A stretch of DNA of 64,000 nt, taken from positions 1,922,001 through 1,986,000 of the forward strand of contig NZ_CP137080.1 in assembly GCF_036324365.1 (NCBI RefSeq). Direction: 5' to 3'. This DNA comes from Microbacterium limosum. Its GTDB lineage: Bacteria > Actinomycetota > Actinomycetes > Actinomycetales > Microbacteriaceae. The position numbers and the translations under genes are program-made. The notes beneath the pieces were generated by a model. It saw only the letters and a program-made list of their open reading frames with translations, searched no databases and was not told where the DNA came from. Numbering within the stretch: the first letter of the stretch is position 1; each line of letters starts with the position of its first letter. Positions 8,542 through 16,429 of the stretch are shown piece by piece.

Positions 8542-8682
8542 CGTGGTCACAACGTCGCAATGCCTCCTCCGTCGCACGGGCCGCCCCGGCTCGGCCGCGG
8601 CGGGCGTGAGCGGATGGACGAGCGCACCGCCGCATTCTCAACGGCGCACAAGCGCAAGCGAACACAGAGAAGTGGAGTCGAT

Positions 8683-10179
8683 ATGTCTGTAGTCGAGACG
8701 TCCGCGGGTGTGCGGACGGGGTTGTTCATCGGGGGCGTGGAGCGTCATACCGGTGAGGTGTTGAGTGTGGTGGATCCGGCGAGGCCGGGTGTGGTGGTCG
8801 GTGAGGCCGCGTCGGCGTCGGCGGGGGATGTCGCGGACGCGGTCGCGGCGGCGAACGCGGCGTTCCCGGCGTGGTCGGGGTTGTCGGCGGCGGAGCGGGC
8901 CGGGTTGATGGCCGACGCGATCGCGGGGATCGGGGATGATCGGGACGCGGACGCGGAGATCTTGTCGTTGGAGAACGGGAAGGTGCGGTTGGAGGCGTGG
9001 GTGGACGCGCTGGTGTTCGAGATCCGGTGGAACCTCGCGTTGATGCTCGCCGACGAGGTCGAGGCGTCCAAGACGCTGCCGGTGGTCCCCGGACACATCC
9101 CCGTCTCCACCGAGGTGTCCTACCAGCCGTTGGGTGCGGTGACGATCATCGTGCCGTTCAACTGGCCCATCGCGATCCTGGGAGCGGCGCTGCCCCACGC
9201 GCTGCTGGCGGGGAACACCGCGATCGTCAAGCCGCCGCCCTCGGCGCCGCTGGCGACCACCCGGCTGGTGCAGCGGGTGGCGGAGAAACTACCCGCCGGG
9301 GTGCTGAACATCGTCACCGGCAAGGACGAGAACATGTCCGGCCTGATCCAGAACACCGACATCGCGAAGGTCTGCTTCACCGGGTCCGTCGGCGGCGGCA
9401 AGCGCATCGCCGAGATGGCCGCCCGCTCCCTCACCCGCGTCACCCTGGAACTGGGCGGCAACGACGCGGCGGTGTTCCTGGAAGACGCGATCCTCGATGA
9501 CACCCACCTGGACCGCCTCTACGCCGCGATCTACGACAGCACCGGACAGATCTGCATGAACGCCAAACGCGTCTTCGTGCACCGCTCCCGCCTGGACGAA
9601 CTCGTCACCGGCCTGGAAAACCGCCTGAAAAACGTCGTCCTCGGACACGGCCTGGACCAGGCCACCACCATGGGACCCCTCCACCAGGGCGCGCAGAAAG
9701 CATTCGTGGAAGAGATCATCCAAGAAGCCAAAGACGCCGGCGCCGACGTCCGCGAATACGGCACCCTCCCCACCGGAGACCTCGCCGGCGGCAACTTCCT
9801 CCGCCCCGCGATCGTCATCGACCCCGACCCGGGCCTGCGCGTGGTCACCCAGGAACAATTCGGACCCGTCATCCCCATCATCCCCTTCGACACCGAAGAC
9901 GAAGCCATCCGCCTCGCCAACGACACCTGGGGCGGACTGTGCGGATCGGTCTGGACCGCCGACCCCGACACCGCCCACCGCGTCGGCTCCCAACTGATCT
10001 GCGGATACGTCTGGATCAACGACCACGGCGCCACCCGCCTCGACCTCCGCGCCCCCTTCGGCGGCATGAAGCAATCCGGCTACGGCCGCGAACAAGGAAT
10101 CGAAGGCATCCGCGCCTTCCAAGACACCCGCTCCATCGCCACCATCGACCCCCAAGCCCTCGCAAACATGGCCCACTAA
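8683..10179 (+). CDS. NAD(P)-dependent aldehyde dehydrogenase
   Basis: 498 residues of the ALDH superfamily, oxidising an aldehyde to its acid. Visible catalytic residues are N160 (PFNWP), K183 (VKPPP), E256 (LELGGN) and the nucleophile C291 (GQICMN). The ATG at 8683 follows AGTGGAG. Base use is odd: codons in about the first 120 residues end mostly in G or T (TTG for Leu, GCG, CCG, GGG), while the last 250 or so end mostly in C or A, including AAA and GAA, which neighbours avoid. It diverges from the GntR gene and ends at a perfect hairpin. In this context an aryl aldehyde such as vanillin is plausible but unproven. Confidence 0.85.
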   Translation: MSVVETSAGVRTGLFIGGVERHTGEVLSVVDPARPGVVVGEAASASAGDVADAVAAANAAFPAWSGLSAAERAGLMADAIAGIGDDRDADAEILSLENGKVRLEAWVDALVFEIRWNLALMLADEVEASKTLPVVPGHIPVSTEVSYQPLGAVTIIVPFNWPIAILGAALPHALLAGNTAIVKPPPSAPLATTRLVQRVAEKLPAGVLNIVTGKDENMSGLIQNTDIAKVCFTGSVGGGKRIAEMAARSLTRVTLELGGNDAAVFLEDAILDDTHLDRLYAAIYDSTGQICMNAKRVFVHRSRLDELVTGLENRLKNVVLGHGLDQATTMGPLHQGAQKAFVEEIIQEAKDAGADVREYGTLPTGDLAGGNFLRPAIVIDPDPGLRVVTQEQFGPVIPIIPFDTEDEAIRLANDTWGGLCGSVWTADPDTAHRVGSQLICGYVWINDHGATRLDLRAPFGGMKQSGYGREQGIEGIRAFQDTRSIATIDPQALANMAH

Positions 10180-10188
10180 CACCACGAC

Positions 10189-10225
10189 CGTGAGGCCCGC
10201 ACCTGGCGCAGGTGCGGGCCTCACG
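10189..10225. terminator. Hairpin terminator after the aldehyde dehydrogenase
   Basis: A perfect 17-base stem (10189-10205 with 10209-10225) with a 3-base loop begins nine bases after the stop codon. Confidence 0.85.
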
Positions 10226-10338
10226 CACGTCCGGGGCCGGGATCCGAGCGCTCCGCCAGCCGCCGGGTGTCCCCTCTCACGCCGGGGGGAAGTACGGTCG
10301 TGGTGGAGCGACAACCGCCCCAGGATCAGGAACCCCCG

Positions 10339-12249
10339 ATGAGCACCCCCTCCCCCGCCCCTGCCGCGCGACGCGGCCGCCGGAATCGTCCCGACCCCGA
10401 TGGCCCACGCGCCACGTTCCGGCAGCTGCTGCCCTTCCTGTTCGAGCACAAGAAGGTGCTCGTCGTCGTCGCGGTCCTCAGCGTGCTGGGTGCCGGCGCG
10501 ACCCTCGTCCAGCCCCTCCTCGTGGGTCAGGTCATCTCGCGCGTGCAGGAGGGCCTGGACCTCGGCATCCTCATCTGGCTGCTCATCGGCTTCGTCGTCG
10601 TCTCCTCGGTGATCTCCGGCTACCAGCATTACCTGCTGCAGCGCACGGGCACCGCGGTGGTGTACTCCAGCCGCCGCAAGCTGATCGCCCGCATCCTCCA
10701 CCTCCCGGTCAGCGAATTCGACGCGCGCCGCACCGGCGACCTCGTCTCCCGCGTGGGCACCGACACCACGCTGCTCTACGCGGTGCTCACACAGGGGCTC
10801 GCGGATGCCGTGGGCAACGCCCTGATCCTCGTCGGCGCCCTGCTCGCCATGTTGTTCATCGACCCGCTCCTGCTCGGTCTGATCCTGCTCGTGATCGGCG
10901 GCTCGGTCGTCGTGGTGGTGCTGCTGAGCGGGCGCATCCGCACGGCGTCGACGCAGCAGCAGATCAAGGTCGGCGAGCTCGCCAGCGGCGTCGAGCGCGC
11001 GGTCGGCTCCATCCGCACGGTGCGCGCGGCGGGCGCGACCGACCGCGAGGTCGCCTCCGTCACGAGGATGGCGAGCGAGGCCTACGACGTCGGCGTGCGC
11101 ATCGCCAAGGTCTCCGCGCTCGTCGTCCCCGTCGCCGGCATCGCGATGCAGCTCTCGCTCCTCACCGTCCTCGGGGTCGGCGGCTTCCGCGTCGCGGCGG
11201 GCGCCATCTCGATCGCGCAGCTGGTGACCTTCGTGATGTTCCTCTTCCTGCTGATCGCTCCGCTGGCGACCACCTTCGGCGCCATCACGAGCGTCAACCA
11301 GGCCCTGGGGGCGCTCGGCCGCATCCAGGAGGTGCTCGACCTGCCGACCGAGGACGCCGGCGACGGCGTCCCCCGCGAACGGGTCGGGACGGATGCCGTG
11401 GCCGTCGCGGACACCGTGCCCGCGATCGCCTTCCGCGACGTGCGCTTCCGCTACCCCGATGCCGTCATCGCCGCGCGGGAGAAGGCCGCCGCGGAGGCGC
11501 GCTCGCTGCTCGAGGAGGCGCACGTCGAACCGCGGGTCTCGGACGGGGCGCCCGAGCCGGAGCCCGCGCGCGAGGTGCTGCGCGGGGTGAGCTTCGCCGT
11601 CCCGCGGGGCGCTCGCGTGGCACTCGTCGGCCCGAGCGGTGCGGGCAAGAGCACGATCCTCTCGCTCATCGAGCGCTTCTACGACCCCACGGACGGCTCC
11701 ATCCTCGTCGACGGCGTCGATGTGCGCGACATCGCACGCACGGATCTGCGTGCCCGCTTCGGCTACGTGGAGCAGGATGCCCCCACCCTCGCCGGCACGA
11801 TCGCGGACAACCTGCGGCTCGCGTCACCCGAGGCATCCGACGCCGACTGCGAGCGCGTGCTGCGGGAGGTCAACCTCGGCGACGTGCTCGAGCGCAACGA
11901 GCTGGGGATCGACGCCCCCGTCGGCGAGGACGGCGTCATGCTCTCCGGCGGCGAGCGGCAGCGGCTCGCGATCGCACGAGCGATCCTGGCGGCGCCTCCC
12001 GTGCTGCTGCTGGACGAGTCGACGTCGTCGTTGGACGGCGTCAACGAACAGCGCATGAGGGAGGCCATCGATGCGGTCGCCCGGGGCCGCACGCTGCTCG
12101 TGATCGCCCACCGACTGTCGACGGTCGTCGACAGCGACCTGATCGTCGTGCTCGAGCGGGGGCGAGTCGTCGGCACGGGAACGCACGCCGAGCTGGTGGA
12201 ATCGACACCGCTGTACCGGGAGCTCGCCCGGCACCAGTTGCTCGTCTAG
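10339..12249 (+). CDS. ABC exporter, fused membrane and ATPase domains
   Basis: 636 residues, a half-transporter expected to work as a dimer in the membrane. Six membrane helices span about residues 30-310. The ATPase has Walker A GPSGAGKST near 431, signature LSGGERQ near 534, Walker B LLLLDE near 555 and H-loop AHRLS near 590. About 40 residues rich in Ala and Glu are inserted between the first ATPase strand (FRDVRFRYPDA) and the rest, longer than usual. The ATG at 10339 follows AGGATCAGGAA; a TACGGT box lies about 45 bases upstream. Nearest families are lipid or multidrug exporters (MsbA, BmrA-like). It stands alone between two terminators, so its substrate is unknown. Confidence 0.88.
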   Translation: MSTPSPAPAARRGRRNRPDPDGPRATFRQLLPFLFEHKKVLVVVAVLSVLGAGATLVQPLLVGQVISRVQEGLDLGILIWLLIGFVVVSSVISGYQHYLLQRTGTAVVYSSRRKLIARILHLPVSEFDARRTGDLVSRVGTDTTLLYAVLTQGLADAVGNALILVGALLAMLFIDPLLLGLILLVIGGSVVVVVLLSGRIRTASTQQQIKVGELASGVERAVGSIRTVRAAGATDREVASVTRMASEAYDVGVRIAKVSALVVPVAGIAMQLSLLTVLGVGGFRVAAGAISIAQLVTFVMFLFLLIAPLATTFGAITSVNQALGALGRIQEVLDLPTEDAGDGVPRERVGTDAVAVADTVPAIAFRDVRFRYPDAVIAAREKAAAEARSLLEEAHVEPRVSDGAPEPEPAREVLRGVSFAVPRGARVALVGPSGAGKSTILSLIERFYDPTDGSILVDGVDVRDIARTDLRARFGYVEQDAPTLAGTIADNLRLASPEASDADCERVLREVNLGDVLERNELGIDAPVGEDGVMLSGGERQRLAIARAILAAPPVLLLDESTSSLDGVNEQRMREAIDAVARGRTLLVIAHRLSTVVDSDLIVVLERGRVVGTGTHAELVESTPLYRELARHQLLV

Positions 12250-12265
12250 CGGCGGCGTCCACCCA

Positions 12266-12299
12266 CCTCGCGTGCGGGGCGCCCCGCCCGCACGCGAGG
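12266..12299. terminator. Bidirectional hairpin terminator
   Basis: A 10-base perfect outer stem (12266-12275 with 12290-12299) encloses further G/C pairing, between the convergent exporter and pckG genes. Confidence 0.75.
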
Positions 12300-12304
12300 G
12301 CGTA

Positions 12305-14179
12305 CTAGCCGGCCTGCTTCAGGCGGTACCGCAGCGCGGCGAGCTCGGCGTACAGCGCAGGCGGCACCCTGCCGTCGAAGGTCGCGTAGAACTCCTCCGT
12401 CAGATCGGCCTCGATCTGCCACGTCTGCGGCGAGACCGAGAACAGCTCCTCGAGATCGGCCTCGGGCACGTCGATCCCCGAGAGGTTCAGGTCCTCGGTC
12501 CGGGGCAGCCGCCCGATCGGGCTGTCGACGGCGCCGACCTCGCCGTTCAGACGCCGCACGATCCACTCGATGACCCGTGCGTTGTCGCCGAATCCCGGCC
12601 ACAGGAAGCGGCCGTCGTCCCCACGACGGAACCAGTTCACCTGGAAGACGCGCGGAGCCCGGTCGAAGCGGAGCTTCTGACCCACTGCCAGCCAGTGCCC
12701 GAAGTAGTCCGCCATGTTGTAGCCGCAGAAGGGCAGCATCGCGAACGGGTCCCGGCGCAGCTCACCCAGCGTCCCCTCGGCGGCGGCGGTGCGCTCTGAG
12801 GAGATGTTGGAGCCCATGAAGACGCCGTGCGTCCAGTCGGTGGCCTCGACCACGAGGGGCACGTTCGTCGCACGGCGACCCCCGAAGAGGATGGCGTCGA
12901 GGGGCACGCCCTCCGCGGCATCCCAGTCCTCGGCGATCTGCGGGCACTGCCCGGCGCTGACGGTGAAACGGGAGTTGGGGTGCGCCGCCGGCCGCCCGGA
13001 GTCCGGCATCCACGGGTTGCCCTCCCAGTCGGTCAGGTTCGCGGGCGCCTCGTCCGTGAGACCCTCCCACCAGACGTCTCCGTCCGGCCGCAGGGCGACG
13101 TTGGTGAAGATCGTGTTGCCCCACAGCGTCTCGACGGCCGTGACATTCGTCGACTCGCCGGTACCGGGAGCGACGCCGAAGAAGCCGGCCTCGGGGTTGA
13201 TCGCCCAGAGGCGGCCGTCCTCCCCCGGCCGCAGCCACGCGATGTCGTCTCCCAGCGTCTCCACGCGCCATCCCGGGATGGTCGGGCGCAGCATCGCGAG
13301 GTTCGTCTTGCCGCACGCGGACGGGAACGCCGCGGCGACGTGGTACCTGCGGCCCTGCGGATCGATCACCCGGATGAGCAGCATGTGCTCGGCGAGCCAT
13401 CCCTCGTCGCGTCCGATGACGGAGGCGATCCGCAGCGCGAAGCACTTCTTGGCGAGGATCGCGTTGCCGCCGTACCCCGATCCGTACGACCACACCTCGA
13501 GCGTGTCGGGGAAGTGGACGATGTACTTCTCCTCGTTGCAGGGCCAGGCATCGCTCTTCTCGCCAGGCGCCAGGGGGGCTCCCACCGAGTGCACCGTCTT
13601 GACCCACGGCTTTCCGGCGGCGATCTGGCGCGTGACCTCGGCGCCCACTCGCGTCATGATGCCGATGGAGACCACGGCGTAGGGGCTGTCGGTGAGCTGG
13701 ACGCCGATGTGGGAGAGGGGGCCGCCCACGGCGCCCATCGAGAACGGCACGACGTACATCGTGCGCCCGCGCATGCTGCCGGCGAAGATCTCGGTCATCG
13801 TGCCGCGGATCTCCTCAGGGGCCACCCAGTTGTTCGTCGGCCCGGCATCCTCCTCGCGCTCCGACGCGATGTACGTGCGCCCCTCGGTTCGCGCGACGTC
13901 TCCCGGGTGCGAGCGCGCCAGGTAGGAGCCCGGGCGCCACTCCGGATTGAGTTTGATGAGCGTGCCGTCGTCGACCATCTGCCGCAGCAGTGCATCGTTC
14001 TCCGCGGCGGATCCGTCGATCCAGTGGATGCGGTCGGGCTGGGTCAGCGCGGCGATCTCGTCGACCCACGCGAGGAGCTCCTGGAGACCGGGCTCGCCGG
14101 CCGGGCGGCGGCCGAACGCGGCCATCGATCGCGCGGGGGTGGAAGGGGTGCGGCTGGTGAAGGTCTCGGCGAGGGCCAT
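12305..14179 (-). CDS. pckG: Phosphoenolpyruvate carboxykinase (GTP)
   Basis: 624 residues, normal for the GTP-dependent enzyme. It makes PEP from oxaloacetate for gluconeogenesis. The P-loop [12 protein letters not shown] contains the reactive cysteine; GDDIAW is the second metal-binding loop, and NWFRRGDDG belongs to the nucleotide site. The ATG at 14179 has GGAG six bases upstream; two earlier in-frame ATGs (14191, 14212) lack comparable spacing. It diverges from a RamB/ScfR-like regulator gene only 106 bases away, suggesting control by acetate or acyl-CoA status. With ppc at 57821 it forms the opposing pair of the PEP-oxaloacetate node. Confidence 0.95.
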   Translation of the reverse strand: MALAETFTSRTPSTPARSMAAFGRRPAGEPGLQELLAWVDEIAALTQPDRIHWIDGSAAENDALLRQMVDDGTLIKLNPEWRPGSYLARSHPGDVARTEGRTYIASEREEDAGPTNNWVAPEEIRGTMTEIFAGSMRGRTMYVVPFSMGAVGGPLSHIGVQLTDSPYAVVSIGIMTRVGAEVTRQIAAGKPWVKTVHSVGAPLAPGEKSDAWPCNEEKYIVHFPDTLEVWSYGSGYGGNAILAKKCFALRIASVIGRDEGWLAEHMLLIRVIDPQGRRYHVAAAFPSACGKTNLAMLRPTIPGWRVETLGDDIAWLRPGEDGRLWAINPEAGFFGVAPGTGESTNVTAVETLWGNTIFTNVALRPDGDVWWEGLTDEAPANLTDWEGNPWMPDSGRPAAHPNSRFTVSAGQCPQIAEDWDAAEGVPLDAILFGGRRATNVPLVVEATDWTHGVFMGSNISSERTAAAEGTLGELRRDPFAMLPFCGYNMADYFGHWLAVGQKLRFDRAPRVFQVNWFRRGDDGRFLWPGFGDNARVIEWIVRRLNGEVGAVDSPIGRLPRTEDLNLSGIDVPEADLEELFSVSPQTWQIEADLTEEFYATFDGRVPPALYAELAALRYRLKQAG

Positions 14180-14244
14180 CTGTCGCTCCATTACAGGTCG
14201 GGTTTCCTCCATTTCACCGACGTTCCCGTGCGATTTGTCCGGAA

Positions 14245-14255
14245 TTTGCGCGAAA
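14245..14255. promoter_or_regulatory. RamB-like site in the pckG divergent region
   Basis: TTTGCGCGAAA is a near-palindrome resembling the TTTGCAAA-type core recalled for Corynebacterium RamB. It lies between pckG and the RamB-like gene, so it could serve both; binding is inference. Confidence 0.3.
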
Positions 14256-14273
14256 GAATTGTGATTCCTTCGC

Positions 14274-14279
14274 TATCCT
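14274..14279 (+). promoter_or_regulatory. -10 box, leaderless promoter of the RamB-like gene
   Basis: TATCCT ends six bases before the ATG at 14286, so transcription probably starts at the start codon. Confidence 0.6.
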
Positions 14280-14285
14280 CAATTC

Positions 14286-15725
14286 ATGGCGACCGGCATC
14301 GAACTCTCCACCCTGGGTCATCGGGTCCGTCACCACCGCCTGGGGGCGGGACTGACGCTCGACGAGCTCGGCGCGCGCGTCGGCGTCGCGGGCAGTCAGC
14401 TGAGCCTCATCGAGAACGGCAAGCGCGAGCCGAAGCTCTCCCTGCTGCAGGCGATCGCCGACGCCACCGAGACCGACGTGTCCGATCTCATCTCGGGCGA
14501 GCCGCCGAACCGACGCGCCGCGCTGGAGATCGAGCTCGAGCGCGCCCAGGCGAGCCCGGTGTTCCGCCGGCTGGGCATCGCACCCGTCCGGGTCACCAAG
14601 GGCATCTCTGACGAGACGATCGAGTCGCTGCTGGGCCTGCACCACGAGCTCCAGCGCAGGGAGAGGGAGGCGATCGCGACCCCCGAGGAGGCGCGCCGCG
14701 CCAACACGGAGCTACGGCTGCGGATGCGCGACCGCCACAACTACCTCGCCGATATCGAGCGGCTCGCCGAGAAGCAGCTGCGCGCCGCGGGACACACGTC
14801 GGGCGCGCTCACGCACCGCACGGTGAGCATCATGGCGGACAAGCTCGGCTTCGAGCTGATCTACGCGGGCGACCTGCCCTCCTCCACGCGCTCGATCACC
14901 GACCTCGAGAACGGGCGCATCTATCTGCCCCCGGCATCCATTCCCGGCGGCCACGGCCTGCGCTCCATGGCGCTGCAGGCGATGGCGCATCGTCTGCTCG
15001 GGCACACCAGGCCCACCGACTACGCCGACTTCCTGCAGCAGCGACTCGAGATCAACTACTTCGCCGCGTGCTGCCTCATGCCCGAGACGAACGCCGTCGC
15101 GTTCCTGCAGCAGGCGAAGAAGGATCGCAACCTCGCCGTCGAGGACTTCCGCGACGCGTTCGGCGTCACCCACGAGGCCGCAGGCATGCGGATGACCAAC
15201 CTCGTCACGCAGCACCTCGGCATCGCCCTGCACTTCCTGCGGGTCGATCACAACGGCTCGCTGCAGCGCGTCTACGAGAACGACGGCCTCCCCCTGCCGA
15301 TGGATGTCACGGGCTCCGTCGAGGGTCAGATCGTGTGCCGCAAGTTCTCGGCGCGCAGCGCCTTCTCGCAGCAGAATCGCACGACCGAGCACTACCAGTA
15401 CACGGACACGCCCGCCGGCACCTACTGGTGCTCGACGCAGACGGGCACGACCCCCGACGGAGAGTTCTCGATCACGGTCGGAGTGCCCTTCGACGATGCG
15501 CGATGGTTCCGGGGGCGGGAGAGCTCGGCGCGCGCCGTATCGACGTGCCCGGACGAGGCGTGCTGCCGCCGACCCGCGGCGGACCTCGCGCACCGGTGGG
15601 ACGGCAAGGCGTGGCCGTCCGCACGGGTGCACACGCAGATGTTCTCACCCCTGCCCCGCGGGGCGTTCCCCGGGGTGGACGACTCCGAGGTGTACGCGTT
15701 CCTCGAGCGTCACGCCGAGGGCTGA
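14286..15725 (+). CDS. RamB/ScfR-type regulator (XRE helix-turn-helix plus IrrE-like domain)
   Basis: 479 residues. An XRE helix-turn-helix occupies about residues 10-65 (LDELGARVGVAGSQLSLIENG). A middle domain related to ImmA/IrrE peptidases follows, but the usual HExxH motif reads HRLLGH, so metal catalysis is unlikely. The C-terminal part has the cysteines of short-chain acyl-CoA regulators (VCRKF, CPDEACC). RamB in Corynebacterium and mycobacteria controls acetate, glyoxylate and related genes in response to carbon source. Divergence from pckG supports a gluconeogenic role here. The start is leaderless. Its 3' end overlaps the convergent nicotinamidase gene by 16 bases. Confidence 0.85.
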   Translation: MATGIELSTLGHRVRHHRLGAGLTLDELGARVGVAGSQLSLIENGKREPKLSLLQAIADATETDVSDLISGEPPNRRAALEIELERAQASPVFRRLGIAPVRVTKGISDETIESLLGLHHELQRREREAIATPEEARRANTELRLRMRDRHNYLADIERLAEKQLRAAGHTSGALTHRTVSIMADKLGFELIYAGDLPSSTRSITDLENGRIYLPPASIPGGHGLRSMALQAMAHRLLGHTRPTDYADFLQQRLEINYFAACCLMPETNAVAFLQQAKKDRNLAVEDFRDAFGVTHEAAGMRMTNLVTQHLGIALHFLRVDHNGSLQRVYENDGLPLPMDVTGSVEGQIVCRKFSARSAFSQQNRTTEHYQYTDTPAGTYWCSTQTGTTPDGEFSITVGVPFDDARWFRGRESSARAVSTCPDEACCRRPAADLAHRWDGKAWPSARVHTQMFSPLPRGAFPGVDDSEVYAFLERHAEG

Positions 15726-16303
15726 GGCCCCTCACCCGCGACGATCTCCGCCCCCGCATGAGCCAGCTCCGCGAGGGCGCGCTCGCTGGCCTCCGCGGAG
15801 ACCCCCGCGACGAGGGCGGTGAGGATCCGCACCCGACGGCCGTGCTCGATCGCATCGAGGGCGGAGGCGCGAACGCAGTGATCGGTCGCGATCCCGACGA
15901 CGTCGACGTCGAGGACGTGGTGCTCCTCCAGCAGCTCCGAGACACGGCGCCCGTCATCCGTCGTGCCCTCGTAGAGGGAGTAGGCGGGCACGCCCTGCCC
16001 CTTCTTGACGTGATGGGTCACGGCCGACGTGTCCAGGCCCGGGTCGTACTCGGCGCCCGCCGTTCCGGAGACGCAGTGGATCGGCCACGTGTCCACGAAG
16101 TCCGGTTCGGGGTGGAAGTGGCCGCCGTTGTCGCTCTCGGCATCGTGCCAGTCCCGGGACGCCACGATGAGCGCATACTCGTCCGCATGCTCCGCGAGGT
16201 GGGCGCTGATCCGCTCCGCGACCGCGTCTCCGCCCTCCACGGCGAGCGCGCCTCCCTCGGTGAAGTCGTTCTGAACGTCGACGATGAACAGGGCCTTGGT
16301 CAT
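15710..16303 (-). CDS. pncA: Nicotinamidase (isochorismatase fold)
   Basis: 197 residues. It hydrolyses nicotinamide to nicotinate for NAD salvage and, by analogy to Mycobacterium, could also activate pyrazinamide. The catalytic triad is D9 (IVDVQNDF), K101 (VKKGQG) and C143 (ATDHCVRA). Metal ligands are D51, H53 and H62 in SRDWHDAESDNGGHF. The ATG at 16303 gives the normal N-terminus; a longer open frame upstream to 16357 is not supported. A TACCCT box ends six bases before this ATG, so the transcript is probably leaderless. Confidence 0.92.
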   Translation of the reverse strand: MTKALFIVDVQNDFTEGGALAVEGGDAVAERISAHLAEHADEYALIVASRDWHDAESDNGGHFHPEPDFVDTWPIHCVSGTAGAEYDPGLDTSAVTHHVKKGQGVPAYSLYEGTTDDGRRVSELLEEHHVLDVDVVGIATDHCVRASALDAIEHGRRVRILTALVAGVSAEASERALAELAHAGAEIVAGEGPQPSA

Positions 16304-16309
16304 GATCCG

Positions 16310-16315
16310 AGGGTA
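16310..16315 (-). promoter_or_regulatory. -10 box, leaderless promoter of pncA
   Basis: TACCCT on the minus strand ends six bases before the start codon. Confidence 0.55.
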
Positions 16316-16364
16316 CGCGGCGCCGCGGCATCCGTCAGCGGCCGTCCGCACGAGCACAGGGGTT

Positions 16365-16429
16365 CGCCCGAGAACAGGAGCTCACAGCCGGGATCGGCCT
16401 GTCTCGAGCGAATCGCCTGTTCTCGGGCG
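16365..16429. repeat. Inverted and direct repeat cluster at the 3' end of the mmpL gene
   Basis: CGCCCGAGAACAGG (16365-16378) and its exact reverse complement (16416-16429) form a 14-base inverted repeat. Between them GCCTGTCTCGAGCG (near 16398) is a one-gap copy of the right arm. The cluster covers the last codons and stop of the MMPL gene, so the arms encode its C-terminus. It may act as terminator or as a REP-like element. Confidence 0.6.
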
